This document shows, piece by piece, positions 10,161 through 20,830 of a DNA stretch of 64,000 nt. The number at the start of each line of letters is the position of its first letter. The stretch's first letter is position 1. The notes under the pieces were generated by a model. The model saw only the letters and a program-made list of their open reading frames with translations. It was not told where the DNA came from and made no database searches. Origin of the DNA: Cichorium intybus (lineage: Eukaryota > Streptophyta > Magnoliopsida > Asterales > Asteraceae); contig CM042010.1 in assembly GCA_023525715.1 (NCBI GenBank), forward strand, positions 66,679,966-66,743,965, in the 5' to 3' direction. The translations under genes were made by a program, and so were the position numbers.

Positions 10161-13100
10161 ACTTGTAACGCCTCAATTTTTTTACAAACCATTTATATTA
10201 CATAAAAGTAAATTTTACAAAATACGATTTTACAAAAAAACATTGTACTTGTTTAAATACGACAAAAGGGGTGTTACAAACACATATCAAACAACCATAA
10301 GTTTAAGGGAAAGGATTTAATCAATACCAATACATGATAGCTGTATCCAGCTCCACTCTTTTACACTCTAGGACTTATTTTACATCTTCAAACTATCTCA
10401 CAACCTCGCACCTGAACCTGGAATACATGGCATAAAAATAGAATATGTAAGACAAAATGTCTCGTGAGTTACATGAGTTTTAGACTCAAACATTTAATCT
10501 CCTTTTTCAACCTTTTATAAAAATCTTATAATATAAACATTCGCAAAAACTTTATAGTATTAATATACTATAACTTTTTATCTTTCAAAACCATTTTATA
10601 TCTTTCAAAACTAGCTTCTTTCATACTTTCTTTGACTGGTTTTATAAACTTGCTGGATTTTTATATTTAGGGCTTTAATCACTATAAGTGATACCCCAAG
10701 TCTCTACAGCTAGAAAGAACGGATCAATCCTCACAGTAGAAGTGCTGAGGCAGCCTACTTCGCGAAGGGGTTTTCCCCAGTAGACTCCTTACCTAACCCG
10801 GGTAGGTGGAACATAGTTCCCTTACTAACATTACTAGCTACAATACCAGTCAAATAAAAAAAATACTTTCTGGAAACTGAAACATTACTTGTACACATAA
10901 TGGCTAAATGCCAAGCTTGTGACTTAAACATGCTTTTACCATAATCTAGGCTATTGCCAAAATCATACTTTCAAATATAGTAGTTTACTTTCCATATAAG
11001 CTAGCAAATATATCATTCTTGCAAATATTTTCACACATAAAAATATTATATGAAATCTGAAAAATATTTACTTACTTGCCATGTATCCCAAAATGGGTAA
11101 AAATACTACATGTACTCACCTTATAACTCTTGAAAATTCGATTAGACGTCCCTCGGTTCTTTACCCTTTCAGTGTCCAATTACTTGACTTGCACCTATAT
11201 GTAATATATGATACATTAATTTTTACATTCTAATTAACTCTATAACATGTTAGAGTCCTTATTATACCATTAATGGTCAAAACAAGTGTATACCTCTTGA
11301 ATGACCAACTTTAGTTAAATCGTATTTTATACGTATTTTACTATAGTACCCTCGAGGGGTCGTATTTCGGTTCCGACAATTTTTCATGAAGTTTGGGACC
11401 ATAATAGACCTATGTTTAAAATTTGGGGTCAAACGGACAAGTATTGGATAAAATCCCAAAAATTAAAATCACTTGGCAGGGGACATTGAGACTAAACTGC
11501 ATATTTACTCTGCCGCGAGATCGCGTCCCGATCATGGGGTAGATCGGGTCGCGATCTATACTACATTGCCCATTTTGACATTTTTTCCCATCTACAGCTG
11601 CACTATTCACCCCCTTAAGTTCTTAATACATGACTTAATTGTCTTAGGGTCACTTCTAGGCCCTAATAACAAATTCCTCATGTATTTAAACATATATTCC
11701 TTCATTTTTTTCATAAGATCATCCAAAACACCCGTTTACCCATTTTCACTCAAAAGTTCATTTTATGGTATTTTCAAAGGAGGAACTAATTTCTTCCACC
11801 ATTTGGGTTATCTTGAGCCTATTAAATCATTTAAAACCAATTTTGAACCCATAACCCATTTCTAGGGTTCTTGAGTTCAAAAGCTCAAAATTAACATAAT
11901 CTTTGAATAACTTGTATAATATTGACATAATCCTATGTACAGGGTTTAGAAATTATGTAGCTCACTTGGGATCATAACCGAAACTAAAATTTCAGTTCAT
12001 CCCGTGAAGAACCACCTCAAGAGCTTAAGCTAAGGTTTTAATTTCTTACATTGAAAGCTTGGAATCACAATTTCCAAGTTGTAGATTCTTCAAACCTTGC
12101 TTCCAATTGTTTGTAATCTTGCAGAAATCGTATCTCCCAGTTCTCTCCCGTACTCTAGAACTCTCCTCTGATTTTATGTTGATTAATGAGATATTTTTCT
12201 CATTTTTATATTTTCTATATTTACAGTTTTAGTCCCTAAACTTGCATTCCTTGGACTTTTGACACTAACACTAAGTTTGGCCACATGAAACTATGGTTCT
12301 TACATTTTTAGTCCTAAATTATAAATAAATTTTTATGATAATTTTCTGCATATGGTCAAATGACCAATTTACCCTTTCAACCATAATTTCTCATAAAATT
12401 TACATATAAAACTTAAATTACACTCATCTTAGTTTACATATTTATATTATAAATTCTTGGTCGTTTCACTCTATGTGGAATAATCGTCATCAAGGTGGCT
12501 AATTTTAGCCCATCATCTTTAAGGTCATCATAAGGTTCACACGGTCAATCCCATCCCATATGAAATGCAATGCACAATAGGATGCTCAAAACGTCTTTCA
12601 AAAACAACATCATAGTCTTTGTTTGAAAACATTTTTAAAATGACTCATTTCATGCAATGCACACATAGTACTAATATAACATTTAGCACATAAAAGCATG
12701 CATGAAAATAGTTGATAACACACGAAAGATAATGATAAGGATGTGTACTCCTTGTAAACTCACCTGAAGGCTGACTGAAAAGTCAACACAATTCTTGAAA
12801 CGTCCTTGACTAAAAATGTTAAATACTAGACAGCATCAGCTCAACTTGCAAGTCCCTATGATTCAATCGTATAAGAATTAATACGCCATCTAAAAGTGTC
12901 ATCGTTTCTCGAACTTAACTAAGGTTCATGTGATAATTGAACTTATCTCAATACGAGGGTTGGGCTTAATTGTTCGGTCTAAAATTTATCTTAAGTGACC
13001 CGTCAAGCTAAAATCATCAAAATTACATCTTAAATAAATATTCAATTTATTAAGATATAATTACTGAAAATCACCTCTTGGAACTAATTTTAGTTACGGT

Positions 13101-13380
13101 TTTATTTTTATTCATACTGTCCATAACAAGCCATCATATTAACTAAGTCCATATAACCCAATAAAAAGAGACCAATCATTACTTAAGGTCCAATTGAATT
13201 TTCTTTTATTCTAGCCCACTTTGTATAATAAATGCAACCCAAGAATATAGGTTAAGCCATATATGCATCCCATAACATGAGCCCATATATTGGTCTGGTC
13301 CATCTAGCGAGTATGACTTAATTAACGTATATAAGAAAAAGTCAACGTGGTCAAAATTGTACCTTGTCTCCTCCAAATGA

Positions 13381-14034
13381 ATGCACGTGACTGCGCCTTG
13401 GCTTCCAGCACCGACACCATTCTCCGGTGACACAACCTCATTCTGGCGATGCTTCTACTCATCGGACGGCAAGCCTCAATCGGTAACCACCATCCCACCA
13501 CCTATTCCAACGGTGCTTCCCTCTCCGTCGAGTTGTCAACAGGCGGGAACACCACCTCGCTCTCCAGTCGTGCAGCCGCCTCCCTCTGTCGTTCGTCTCC
13601 CATCTGGTGGTGTTTATCGGGGATTGCCCCACGCGACCACCTCCCACCCACATCTGTTGGCCTACCAAGTACCGGGAAAACCACTGCCGTACCCAGCCAT
13701 TGTTGTTTCCTCATCAATGCTCACCACTCACATCACCATCGATCCTCTGTTTTCCCTCCCTGAGTTTGTTCCTTCCACTCAGTCATTTACCGGGGTTGTT
13801 CATCGGTTCCATCCCAAAACAATGCTCCATTGTTCTTTTTCTCAGCAGCCAAGCAAAAGGGAGAGGGTGAGTTCTTCCCCGCTATTCCCGCAATCCTCAC
13901 CATCGATCTCACTCCTCTTTCTCAAGCTCTCCTCTACAATAACGGTCACCGGAAATGGTGATCTTGCATCCGCCACCAGCCCTCTCTCTCTCTCTTTATA
14001 TCTCTCTCTCTCTAACAGTCTCTCTCTCTCCTGA
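13381..14034 (+). other. C-rich open stretch inside the gypsy LTR, probably not a gene
   Basis: 217 codons without a stop, antisense to the element. The translation is very rich in Ser, Pro and Thr (SPSSCQQAG, SPLSLSLYLSLSNSLSLS) and ends in a CT microsatellite. Overlapping open frames exist in other phases on both strands, which is what low-complexity CT/CA-rich DNA gives. I recognise no domain. Alternatives are a captured 5' exon or simply biased composition. I favour composition. Confidence 0.2.
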
Positions 14035-14327
14035 AATATTGGAGACGTTCCACGTGAATGCACCACCATCACCATGAGCTAATTCAGGTCTCTTGTCCCC
14101 TTCTTGCAAAATTACCAATAAGTCCCCAACTTACAACTTGAAATTACGAAAATGCACCCTTCTCTAAGAACAAGCTGTCACATGATGCTAAGTTTACAAT
14201 AATACCCCTCTCGTTGATTGCCATTGATCTCATATGAGAAATTACTAAATTACCCTTCTACGACCAATACTAAATAAAACGTCCAATTTGTTATGATAAT
14301 GAGTTTTAAGCTAAGTAATAGATCGAT

Positions 14328-14344
14328 TAATAATAATAATAATA

Positions 14345-14376
<32 letters not shown>
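14328..14376. repeat. (AAT)n(ATT)n microsatellite with inverted symmetry
   Basis: AAT units turn directly into ATT units, so the tract can fold on itself. It lies near the outer end of the gypsy LTR. Confidence 0.9.
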
Positions 14377-14679
14377 TAGTAAGTTGATTTTTATTGGCAA
14401 GATTACCACTTTACCCTTCTAGATTAAAATTAATACATAAAATATCATTATGTTAAATATAGGTTACACTTTTCTAAATAAATGCTTATTTATGCATTTC
14501 ACAACCACTTTTGAATATGAGTTACTTCTGAAAAGAAAATTCTATTTATCAATGTTTAATCCAAGCTTTGAAATTTGTTTTTATTTACTTATTTGTTTTA
14601 ATTTAATTATGTCATAAAATAGAATTTTATTTTCATCGATTAAAACCAAAACTACTAGGCCCCAAACACGGATGTTACA

Positions 14680-15398
14680 ACTTAGTAGTGGTTGACCTTG
14701 TGATTTGATTGACATTTGTATTGGAACTTGATATTTTGTAGCTGGTGAGTGTAAGGATTTTGATAATGGCATTCTCTTATGAAGTAGTCGTTGCAGGCAA
14801 GGTGATAAGTTCTGAAAGTGAAGGGTCGGAAGATGAGTTTCTGAAGTAGGCTTGGTGGTTTAGTGGGTTTTAACAATATTCTATCCTAAGTCGGGGGCTG
14901 AGTTCGAATTCAGTCTCCGAGCCTCTATCGGAGTTTGAGCACCTTCCGAGTGCAAGTTCCGAGTCGAGTGGCGTTTTCTAAGCATGGTGTTTCCGAAGTC
15001 TGAAGGCTCTGGATTGGGAGTTCCGAAATTTAGGTTCCGAAAGTGATTTAGTTAGTGGTGATGAGTTCTGAGAGTTGTTCAGATCTTGCTCGAGTCTCTG
15101 AGGAGAGTTCGGAGGGTAGTTCGGGGTTCCGAAGTCGGAAGTCCATTTCCGAAAGTCAACCTCCGAACTCGATTCAACACTTGGGTATTTCCGAATTATT
15201 TGAGAATTCAGGAGTCATGCAGGAGCTCTTGATCCGAACGTTGAAGTTTTTTTAGTTGGCGAGCAAACTACTATCCTCGTGTATTCTGATTAATTGTGTT
15301 TATAACGTTTGTATGACAACTGTTTTGGATTAGGATGTGTAGTATTATGATGTTTCGACAATGCATTCCAAAAGTTGTGAAATTCACTTCTCATTATA
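14680..15398. other. spacer between two retrotransposons; TTCCGA-rich
   Basis: No convincing gene. From about 14940 to 15200 the hexamer TTCCGA occurs eight times at irregular spacing among related words (CTCCGA, TTCGGA). The open stretch at 15055-15255 (S/E-rich) follows from this composition. A possible SINE head is listed separately. Confidence 0.6.
14850..14925 (+). ncRNA. tRNA-derived SINE head or tRNA relic (pol III boxes)
   Basis: TGGTTTAGTGGG at 14856-14867 resembles a tRNA A box (TRGCNNAGYNGG, one or two mismatches). AGTTCGAATTC at 14901-14911 resembles a B box (GGTTCGANNCC). The 33 bp gap is in the normal range for internal pol III promoters. The region does not fold as a full tRNA that I can recognise. 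No clear target duplication or 3' tail was found, although a T-run lies near 15247. Chance similarity is possible. Confidence 0.35.
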
Positions 15399-17960
15399 TG
15401 TCACACCCCCAAACCACGATGGCGGAAACGTCTGAGGGTGGATGACTTCATGAACAGTATCACAACAACGTTTGTACAATAGTGATCAAAGCAAACACAT
15501 CCATCATATACATAATTGTAAATGTTACAATAGTTCAAAAGATTGTATGTTTTGAATACAATTACAATATGATATCAAAATACATAGTATGACGCCATAG
15601 CAACCCATCGTCAAAGGTTGTAGTTACCCTATCAATTTCCTGAGAATACAAGTAGTTTGAAAGAGTGTCAACATTACGTTGGTGAGTTCATAAGATTTTT
15701 GTATGAGAAAATCCATAATCCTTTTTCCTTGTAGAAAGATAGTGTTTGAAACCAGAAAATCCAATATTTTCTTATAAATGAGTAGTAGTCTTAAAACCCA
15801 AAGACCGAAAATGTATATGTATTTGTATACTTGAAAATAGTATTGCGTAGTTTTATTCTTGTATAAAACCGTGTAAATAGGTGTTTACTGGTAGTCGAAT
15901 CGTAGATTTAATTCCACAAAAGTCGTATGTATAAGTAAACCGTACTTATATTTATATCTTTGATAAAATATAGTTTTAATTCCCATAGAATCAGTGTGTA
16001 TAAGTAAAACCATACTTATATTTGTAACTTGTTAAAATGTAGTTTTAATACCATAAAACTTGTATGAGGAATCTCTTTTCTTGTAAAATGTAGTATTGTA
16101 ATCCAAGAAAATCCAATATTTTCTTATGAATGTATCCAAGTCCTTAAAACCCAAGGACTAAAATGTATAGCATAGTTTGTAGTATAAAGCCATTGAAAAT
16201 GTATATTTCCATGTAAACAATTTAATAAAGTTGATTTCCCATGCGAGACGTCCTATAACCATACTGTGACCATGTTGGCCTGCTTCGACGTTCTTCAGGC
16301 GTCGGACTGTTATGACATTTGTCACCTCAGACCCGTCGGTCTAGCTGTAGCTAGCAGCTCAGGTGCGGGGTTGTCAATCCCGTATAGATCTATACACAAA
16401 TATCACGTTCTCTTACCGAGAATCTGGTTATAAATTTAAGGACTTATAGTATGTACTTAAATAAGCACTGTGAAGACCCGTCTCACAAAAATGTATGTAT
16501 CAATCAACTTGTTAAAGTTTGTATATGAAAAACCTTTGTATTTGTCCATTATCATTTTTCCCATGATAATATAGTAATGTATAATAATTATATATTTTAT
16601 ATAACTATTTGTCTTCTTTAAAACATCATAGTAACATTTGTATCAACAAACTATTCCTATAATAGTTTATTTTTAGTATTCCGTTGTGAAAAGCATATAT
16701 TTACAAATATATGTGAAATAACTTATTTAGATGGTTATAAAGAACTTCTTTTAAAATATATTCTCCACAATAGTGGTATAATAAATTGGTTATACCCTTT
16801 ATTAATTCCAATATAATATTTCATGACTATCAAATAAAGAACGGCCAGGTAGAAGATCAAATGGGGAGGCAGGACCCTTTCAGCGTATAAGCCTTTCGGA
16901 AATCCAACAACCTAGCCCAAATGATCGGCCTAGACACCGCCCTCGTAAGTAGATCATTCGATATTATTTTTGGAATTATAATTGAATTGTTTAATGATGT
17001 TTACAAAATTCGCATTCCGTTTACTATTGTTATAAATGAGTATAAATAACTATTTGTATAGTATAACTTGTATTCCCCCCCTTAAAAACTTGAATAAAGA
17101 TAAAAAGAAGGGGTATGAACTCACATTAATGTCGATGATGATCTTATCACCAATTGTTGTTAGATCGCCCGACTCTTACTGCTTCTAACTCGAACCCTCT
17201 TTTTCTATCTTTCTACTATATTTTCAAGCTATGTCTCTACAACTCTCTCGATATGTGTATATAGATTGTATTGGTGTGGTTTGATTATGAGAATTTGAGT
17301 CATATTTATAGTAGATTTATTTTCGTATAGCAGCCCTCAAGCTACATGTATTTGACTTTTATAGCTTTTAGAAATTGTTTATGACAAAACATACCCTTAA
17401 AATACTCTTTAAATAGATTAATAGTTTTTATATAAAAAGAATGATTTTTGTTTATAAAACTATAATCTACAAAAATCGTAGTCTAATAATATCAACTTTT
17501 TAACTAAAAAGCTTTAACGAATTAACGTAAGGATATTAATTGTATGTTTAATGAAAATATAGGGTTTAAATGTAAATACAATTTCATTTTAAAGAAAAAA
17601 AATATTAAATATAAAACTGATATCAATAATATTAAATTTTGACGTCAAGTTGTTCGTATCGACGATACGGTTTTGACGGTAAATTTTTCGTTTTATAAAA
17701 AATCATAATATCAAAAAAATCTAACTTAATTGTGTTTGTTCGTATAATTGACTTGAATTAACATACTTAGTATTATAATATCAAATAATACATCGTAGAG
17801 ATTATGAAATTTACATTTCAATATATTGACCTAACGTACGCTCTGGTTGACTTGAGTTGACTTTCGTTGACTAATTTGACAGTTGTCACATTATATAAGT
17901 CAATGTCCTCATTGCTAGGTTACAGTTGACTTTTGTTTGACTAAAATTTTACAATTGTCA
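15399..17960 (-). repeat. 3' LTR of the deleted chromovirus
   Basis: About 2.56 kb, from TGTCACACCC to ACAATTGTCA. The adjoining bases 17961-17975, read on the minus strand, form the region before the LTR where the polypurine tract lies (AACGGGTAGATGATG, degenerate). It contains several dispersed blocks of GTATAAGTAA type and no gene. Confidence 0.78.
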
Positions 17961-18016
17961 CATCATCTACCCGTTAGAAGGAATTTTGTCCCGAAATTTC
18001 GCTCTTGAGTGGATTC

Positions 18017-18525
18017 TCAAGGGTTTGGGAAGAGATGTGGATACTTTTGTTTCATTTGGTCTTCGCACTCCCAAGTAAATTCAGGTCTACGCTTGGCGTT
18101 CCAGCGGACATTTACTATCGGTATGTGACTTTGTTTTGCTCTCTTGACCTCTCTGTCTATGATCTCCACGGGTTCTTCGACGAAGTGAAGGTTCTCATTT
18201 ATTTCAATCTCGTCGAGTGGAATGACAGGGGTCTCATCATATAGGCATTTCTTCAGGTTGGATACGTGAAAGGCGGGATGGACGTTGTGGAGTTCTGGTG
18301 GTAGCTGGAGTCTCTAGGCCACCGGTCCGATCCTGGCAAGGATCTCAAAGGGTCCGATGTACATGGGGTTTAGTTTCCCATGATTTCCAAAGCGTATCAT
18401 TCCCTTCCATGGCGAGACTTTCAGTAACACACGATTGCCCACCTGAAATTCAAAAGGTTTGCGTCGCTTATCTGCATAGCTCTTCTGCCGGTCTCGGGAT
18501 GCCTTCAATTGTTCACGGATCTGAA
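18017..18525 (-). pseudogene. integrase C-terminus and chromodomain remnant
   Basis: The minus-strand translation runs VQIREQLKASRDRQKSYADK, then VLLKVSPWKGMIRFG, GPFEILARIGPVA, a TAG at 18316-18314 where the family has tyrosine, then LQLPPELHNVH and HVSNLKKCL. It ends in a chromodomain (VRWNAKRRPEFTWECEDQM) and TGA at 18019-18017. Apart from the one stop it is surprisingly intact. The 5' side breaks off near 18525, where leader sequence starts: this is the internal-deletion junction. Confidence 0.88.
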
Positions 18526-18973
18526 CGAGAAAAGGGGTATAAGAAGTATATCAAGAAAGTCCTAAGTATATAACTTTGTAGTATCTACAAAATACTCTTA
18601 TAGTACTTTAATATTTTGTTATTCGATGATTAAGTTTTTGGTAGTGTTCGGACTTGTTGTTACTACGACTATTCCTAAGTTTTCGTTAGTCACATCTTAG
18701 ACCGATACAGTTGACCAGGCTCTACCTATCCTAGACGTGACTACCTAAACACTTAGGTCTACTCGTAGTGTTCAATTTGTCCCACCACTTTGGTATGTTT
18801 TTGTTATAATATCATTATAATGTATACGTATGCACTTATACTTTTATAATATTTATCGTTGAACTTTTATAGGTGTGCTTGTACGAAAATGTTTTTAGAG
18901 AGCTTTAGTCCCATTGTATTTATAGTTGTATATCTTTTAAATAGATTGATATACTTAATTCACTATAAACAAT

Positions 18974-18985
18974 GCTCTGATACCA
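18974..18985 (-). other. primer-binding site of the deleted chromovirus
   Basis: Minus-strand TGGTATCAGAGC, three bases inside the right LTR at 18989. Confidence 0.9.
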
Positions 18986-18988
18986 ATC

Positions 18989-19170
18989 TGTCACACCCTC
19001 AAACCGTAATGGCAGAAACGTTCGAGGGTGGGTGACTTCATGTACGATATCATAACAGTGTCAAGAAATAACGAATACAAGCAATCACAACCATCAAAAT
19101 GCAATTGTAAAAGTTACATAAGTTCAATGTTGTTGTTTCTATTACAATTACATAGGATTCAAAAATATAT
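18989..19170 (-). repeat. truncated 5' LTR of the deleted chromovirus
   Basis: Starts TGTCACACCCTC and can be followed against the left LTR for about 180 bp. At about 19171 the similarity stops and a copia LTR-like sequence begins. Confidence 0.8.
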
Positions 19171-19638
19171 AACTCTTTTGAAATGATATAAATGTAACTC
19201 CTTGCACTATAAAAGGAGATCTTCAACACACTTCATCTTCATGGTTTGGAGAACTTAAATGTAACTCTTTTGAAATAATATAAAAACTTCATTCCATCAA
19301 ATACTTTATATTTCTTGTTCATGTTCATATTCTTGTTCTTACTTAAGTGTTGTTAATTCCTGCATTTAATCTTAAGTCTTTTACATTTCCGCACCTTAAC
19401 TTGTTTGTCTTTAATTATTGTTGAGCAAAATAAATCTCTCAAAGTTATTCTCAATATTTCTAACTTTGCATTTCCAACATGGGGTACCAGTCGTAATTCA
19501 TTGTAATCGTACTTATCAAGGTGCTCATATCTTTGATTGGTAGCCCTACTCTTATTACAGTGAATAAATCATTCGATTGGTTTGTTATTCAATACATGTG
19601 TTTGTTTTGTTTGCTTTGAATGTATTTTTAACCTTACA
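19171..19638 (+). repeat. 5' LTR remnant of the Sirevirus-like element
   Basis: Ends CTTACA at 19638, two bases before the primer site. TATAAAAG at 19208-19215 is a good TATA box. A block of about 21 bp (AACTCTTTTGAAATGATATA) at 19171 recurs at 19263 with one change, so part of this LTR is tandemly duplicated or the 5' end is rearranged. The true outer end is not visible. Confidence 0.6.
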
Positions 19639-19640
19639 AG

Positions 19641-19652
19641 TGGTATCAGAGC
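19641..19652 (+). other. primer-binding site, plus strand
   Basis: TGGTATCAGAGC, the initiator Met tRNA complement, two bases after the LTR end. It fixes the orientation of this element as plus. Confidence 0.92.
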
Positions 19653-19809
19653 AGATTGCTTGCCGATCTTGTTCCAAGAACTAATTAATCCTCTTTGATT
19701 AGTGGGTCTAAATCGTTCTTAGATTCACTCTTCCGCGTTTCAAAGTTTTTCCTTCTTGGTCGAGTTTTTCAAAGATCCTACTTTGAAAGGCTTACAACGC
19801 AAACAACGC

Positions 19810-20830
19810 TATGATGAATTATGCTGCACTTCTAGGGTCTTACTATAAGGCCCCTATGCTCATCCCAGAATTTTACGATTAGTAGGCTGATCGCATGATG
19901 AAGATCTTATGAGATCTATCAATGAAGGCCCCTTTACTGTAAATGTCAAAGCAAGATTTGGTAAACCTACTGGAGAAGCAGTTGTTGTTGAAGAAACTGA
20001 AGAAACTATCTCTGCTAACAAGAAGAAAGTCAAGAATGACAAACGCTGCACGAGAGAACTAAAAAGTGGCTTGCCCCCCATTGCTTTCATTCTCATCTGT
20101 GGTTCGCAATCTGCGAAAGAGATCTGGGAGAGATTGAAGATGAGATACGAAGGAAACTATGTCATGAAGAAAAGCATCGTGAACAACATTCTTGCTGATT
20201 TTAGAAATTTCAAACAAGTCGATAATGAAAAGATTGATCAAACCTATGAAATGTTTAAGGATGTGGTTTACGGTCTTGAAAAGTATGGCGTTTCAAAAAC
20301 TCTGCATGAGAAAAACTTCAGATTGGGAGTTCTTGCTAATAGTGTTGGGAGTTCTACAATAGCTCCCATACTGATTCCAACCGAATACAATGGTTGGCAA
20401 CAAGAATGCAAAATTATCTGAGGCGTCAAGGCAAAGATGCCTGGAGGTCTGTCGAAGAGGGACCTCATGTCCCCCTATTAACTCTAAGAAACGACACCAC
20501 TGCTGGTGCTCTTGGAGAGTACATGCTCAAGGTCGACTTACTCTTCTAGACATTGAGAAAATGGACAACGATCAAATCGCCTTTACCTAGATTTCTTGTG
20601 GAATACCCCCTGAGCTCTTTGATCTAATTCAAAAATGTACCACTGCTCAAAAAATTTGGATATTATTGCAAAATATGTTACAGGGTACAGAAGAGGGTAA
20701 GGACAAGAAATTGATGGCAAGCCTCAACGAGTACAATAAATTTTCTGCTCTTCCTGGAGAATTTCTTAGTGATGCCTTTACTCGTTTCTCATTCATCATA
20801 ACACGTCTCCTGTGAGCAGGAGCTGTTCAA
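19810..20830 (+). pseudogene. two gag-like blocks in tandem (copia gag)
   Basis: Block 1 starts at the ATG near 19811 (MMNYAALLGSYYKAPMLIP), breaks frame near 19880-19910, then is open to about 20340 with AKEIWERLKMRYEGN and ILADFRNFKQVDNEKIDQTY, text typical of UBN2-type copia gag. Block 2 starts near 20355 with a second APILIPTEYNGW, continues WRSVEEGPHVP, and after frame changes ends with LNEYNKFSALPGEFLSDAF near 20770. The blocks align: APMLIPEFYD with APILIPTEYN, SINEGP with SVEEGP, AKEIW with AQKIW. So the gag N-terminal half occurs twice. Either the element carries a genuine double gag or two related copies recombined. Neither block is intact. Confidence 0.6.

Larger units (their letters stand above)
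1..14679 (-). mobile_element. Ty3/gypsy chromovirus (Tekay/Del-like), 3' LTR outside the window
   Basis: A minus-strand LTR retrotransposon. Its 5' LTR lies at 10164-14679, the primer-binding site at 10149-10160, and gag, protease, reverse transcriptase, RNase H, integrase and a chromodomain follow in that order down to the stop codon at position 1. Domain order and the C-terminal chromodomain place it among chromoviruses, and the very long LTR fits the Tekay/Del lineage. The coding region is split by a Tork-like copia element at 653-5888. The target duplication TCTTG (648-652 and 5889-5893) interrupts integrase cleanly. The copy is dead: TAG codons at 7319-7317 and 6093-6091, a one-base frameshift just after the first, and a protease active-site change. 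The 3' LTR and the partner of the target duplication lie left of the window. Confidence 0.9.
10164..14679 (-). repeat. 5' LTR of the gypsy element, about 4.5 kb
   Basis: The inner end is TGTAACGCCTC, next to the primer site. The outer end, read on the minus strand, is TGTAACATCCG, so both ends share a TGTAAC/GTTACA terminal inverted repeat. At 4,516 bp it is long even for Tekay-type elements. It holds no retroviral coding sequence. It contains a C-rich, less AT-rich island (13380-14035) ending in CTCTCT runs and an (AAT)n(ATT)n tract. The outer boundary rests on the terminal motif alone because the other LTR is outside the window. Confidence 0.75.
15399..19170 (-). mobile_element. deletion derivative of a second chromovirus (Tekay-like)
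   Basis: The left LTR is 15399-17960 and the primer site 18974-18985. Only the first 180 bp or so of the right LTR remain (18989-19170) before the next element begins. The interior is 1.0 kb instead of several kilobases: the integrase tail and chromodomain (18525-18017) join directly to leader sequence, so gag, PR, RT, RNase H and most of integrase are missing. The LTRs begin TGTCACACCC and differ at many positions (CCCCAAACCACGATGGCGG against CTCAAACCGTAATGGCAG), so this is an old insertion. Confidence 0.82.

Noticed and set aside
13381..14075. Several overlapping frames of 69-217 codons around the CT-rich island
   Set aside because: Low-complexity composition opens several frames on both strands; no domain and no start context. 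Kept only as a low-confidence note.
14850..14925. A functional tRNA gene
   Set aside because: Only A- and B-box similarity is present; no acceptor stem or anticodon arm could be drawn.
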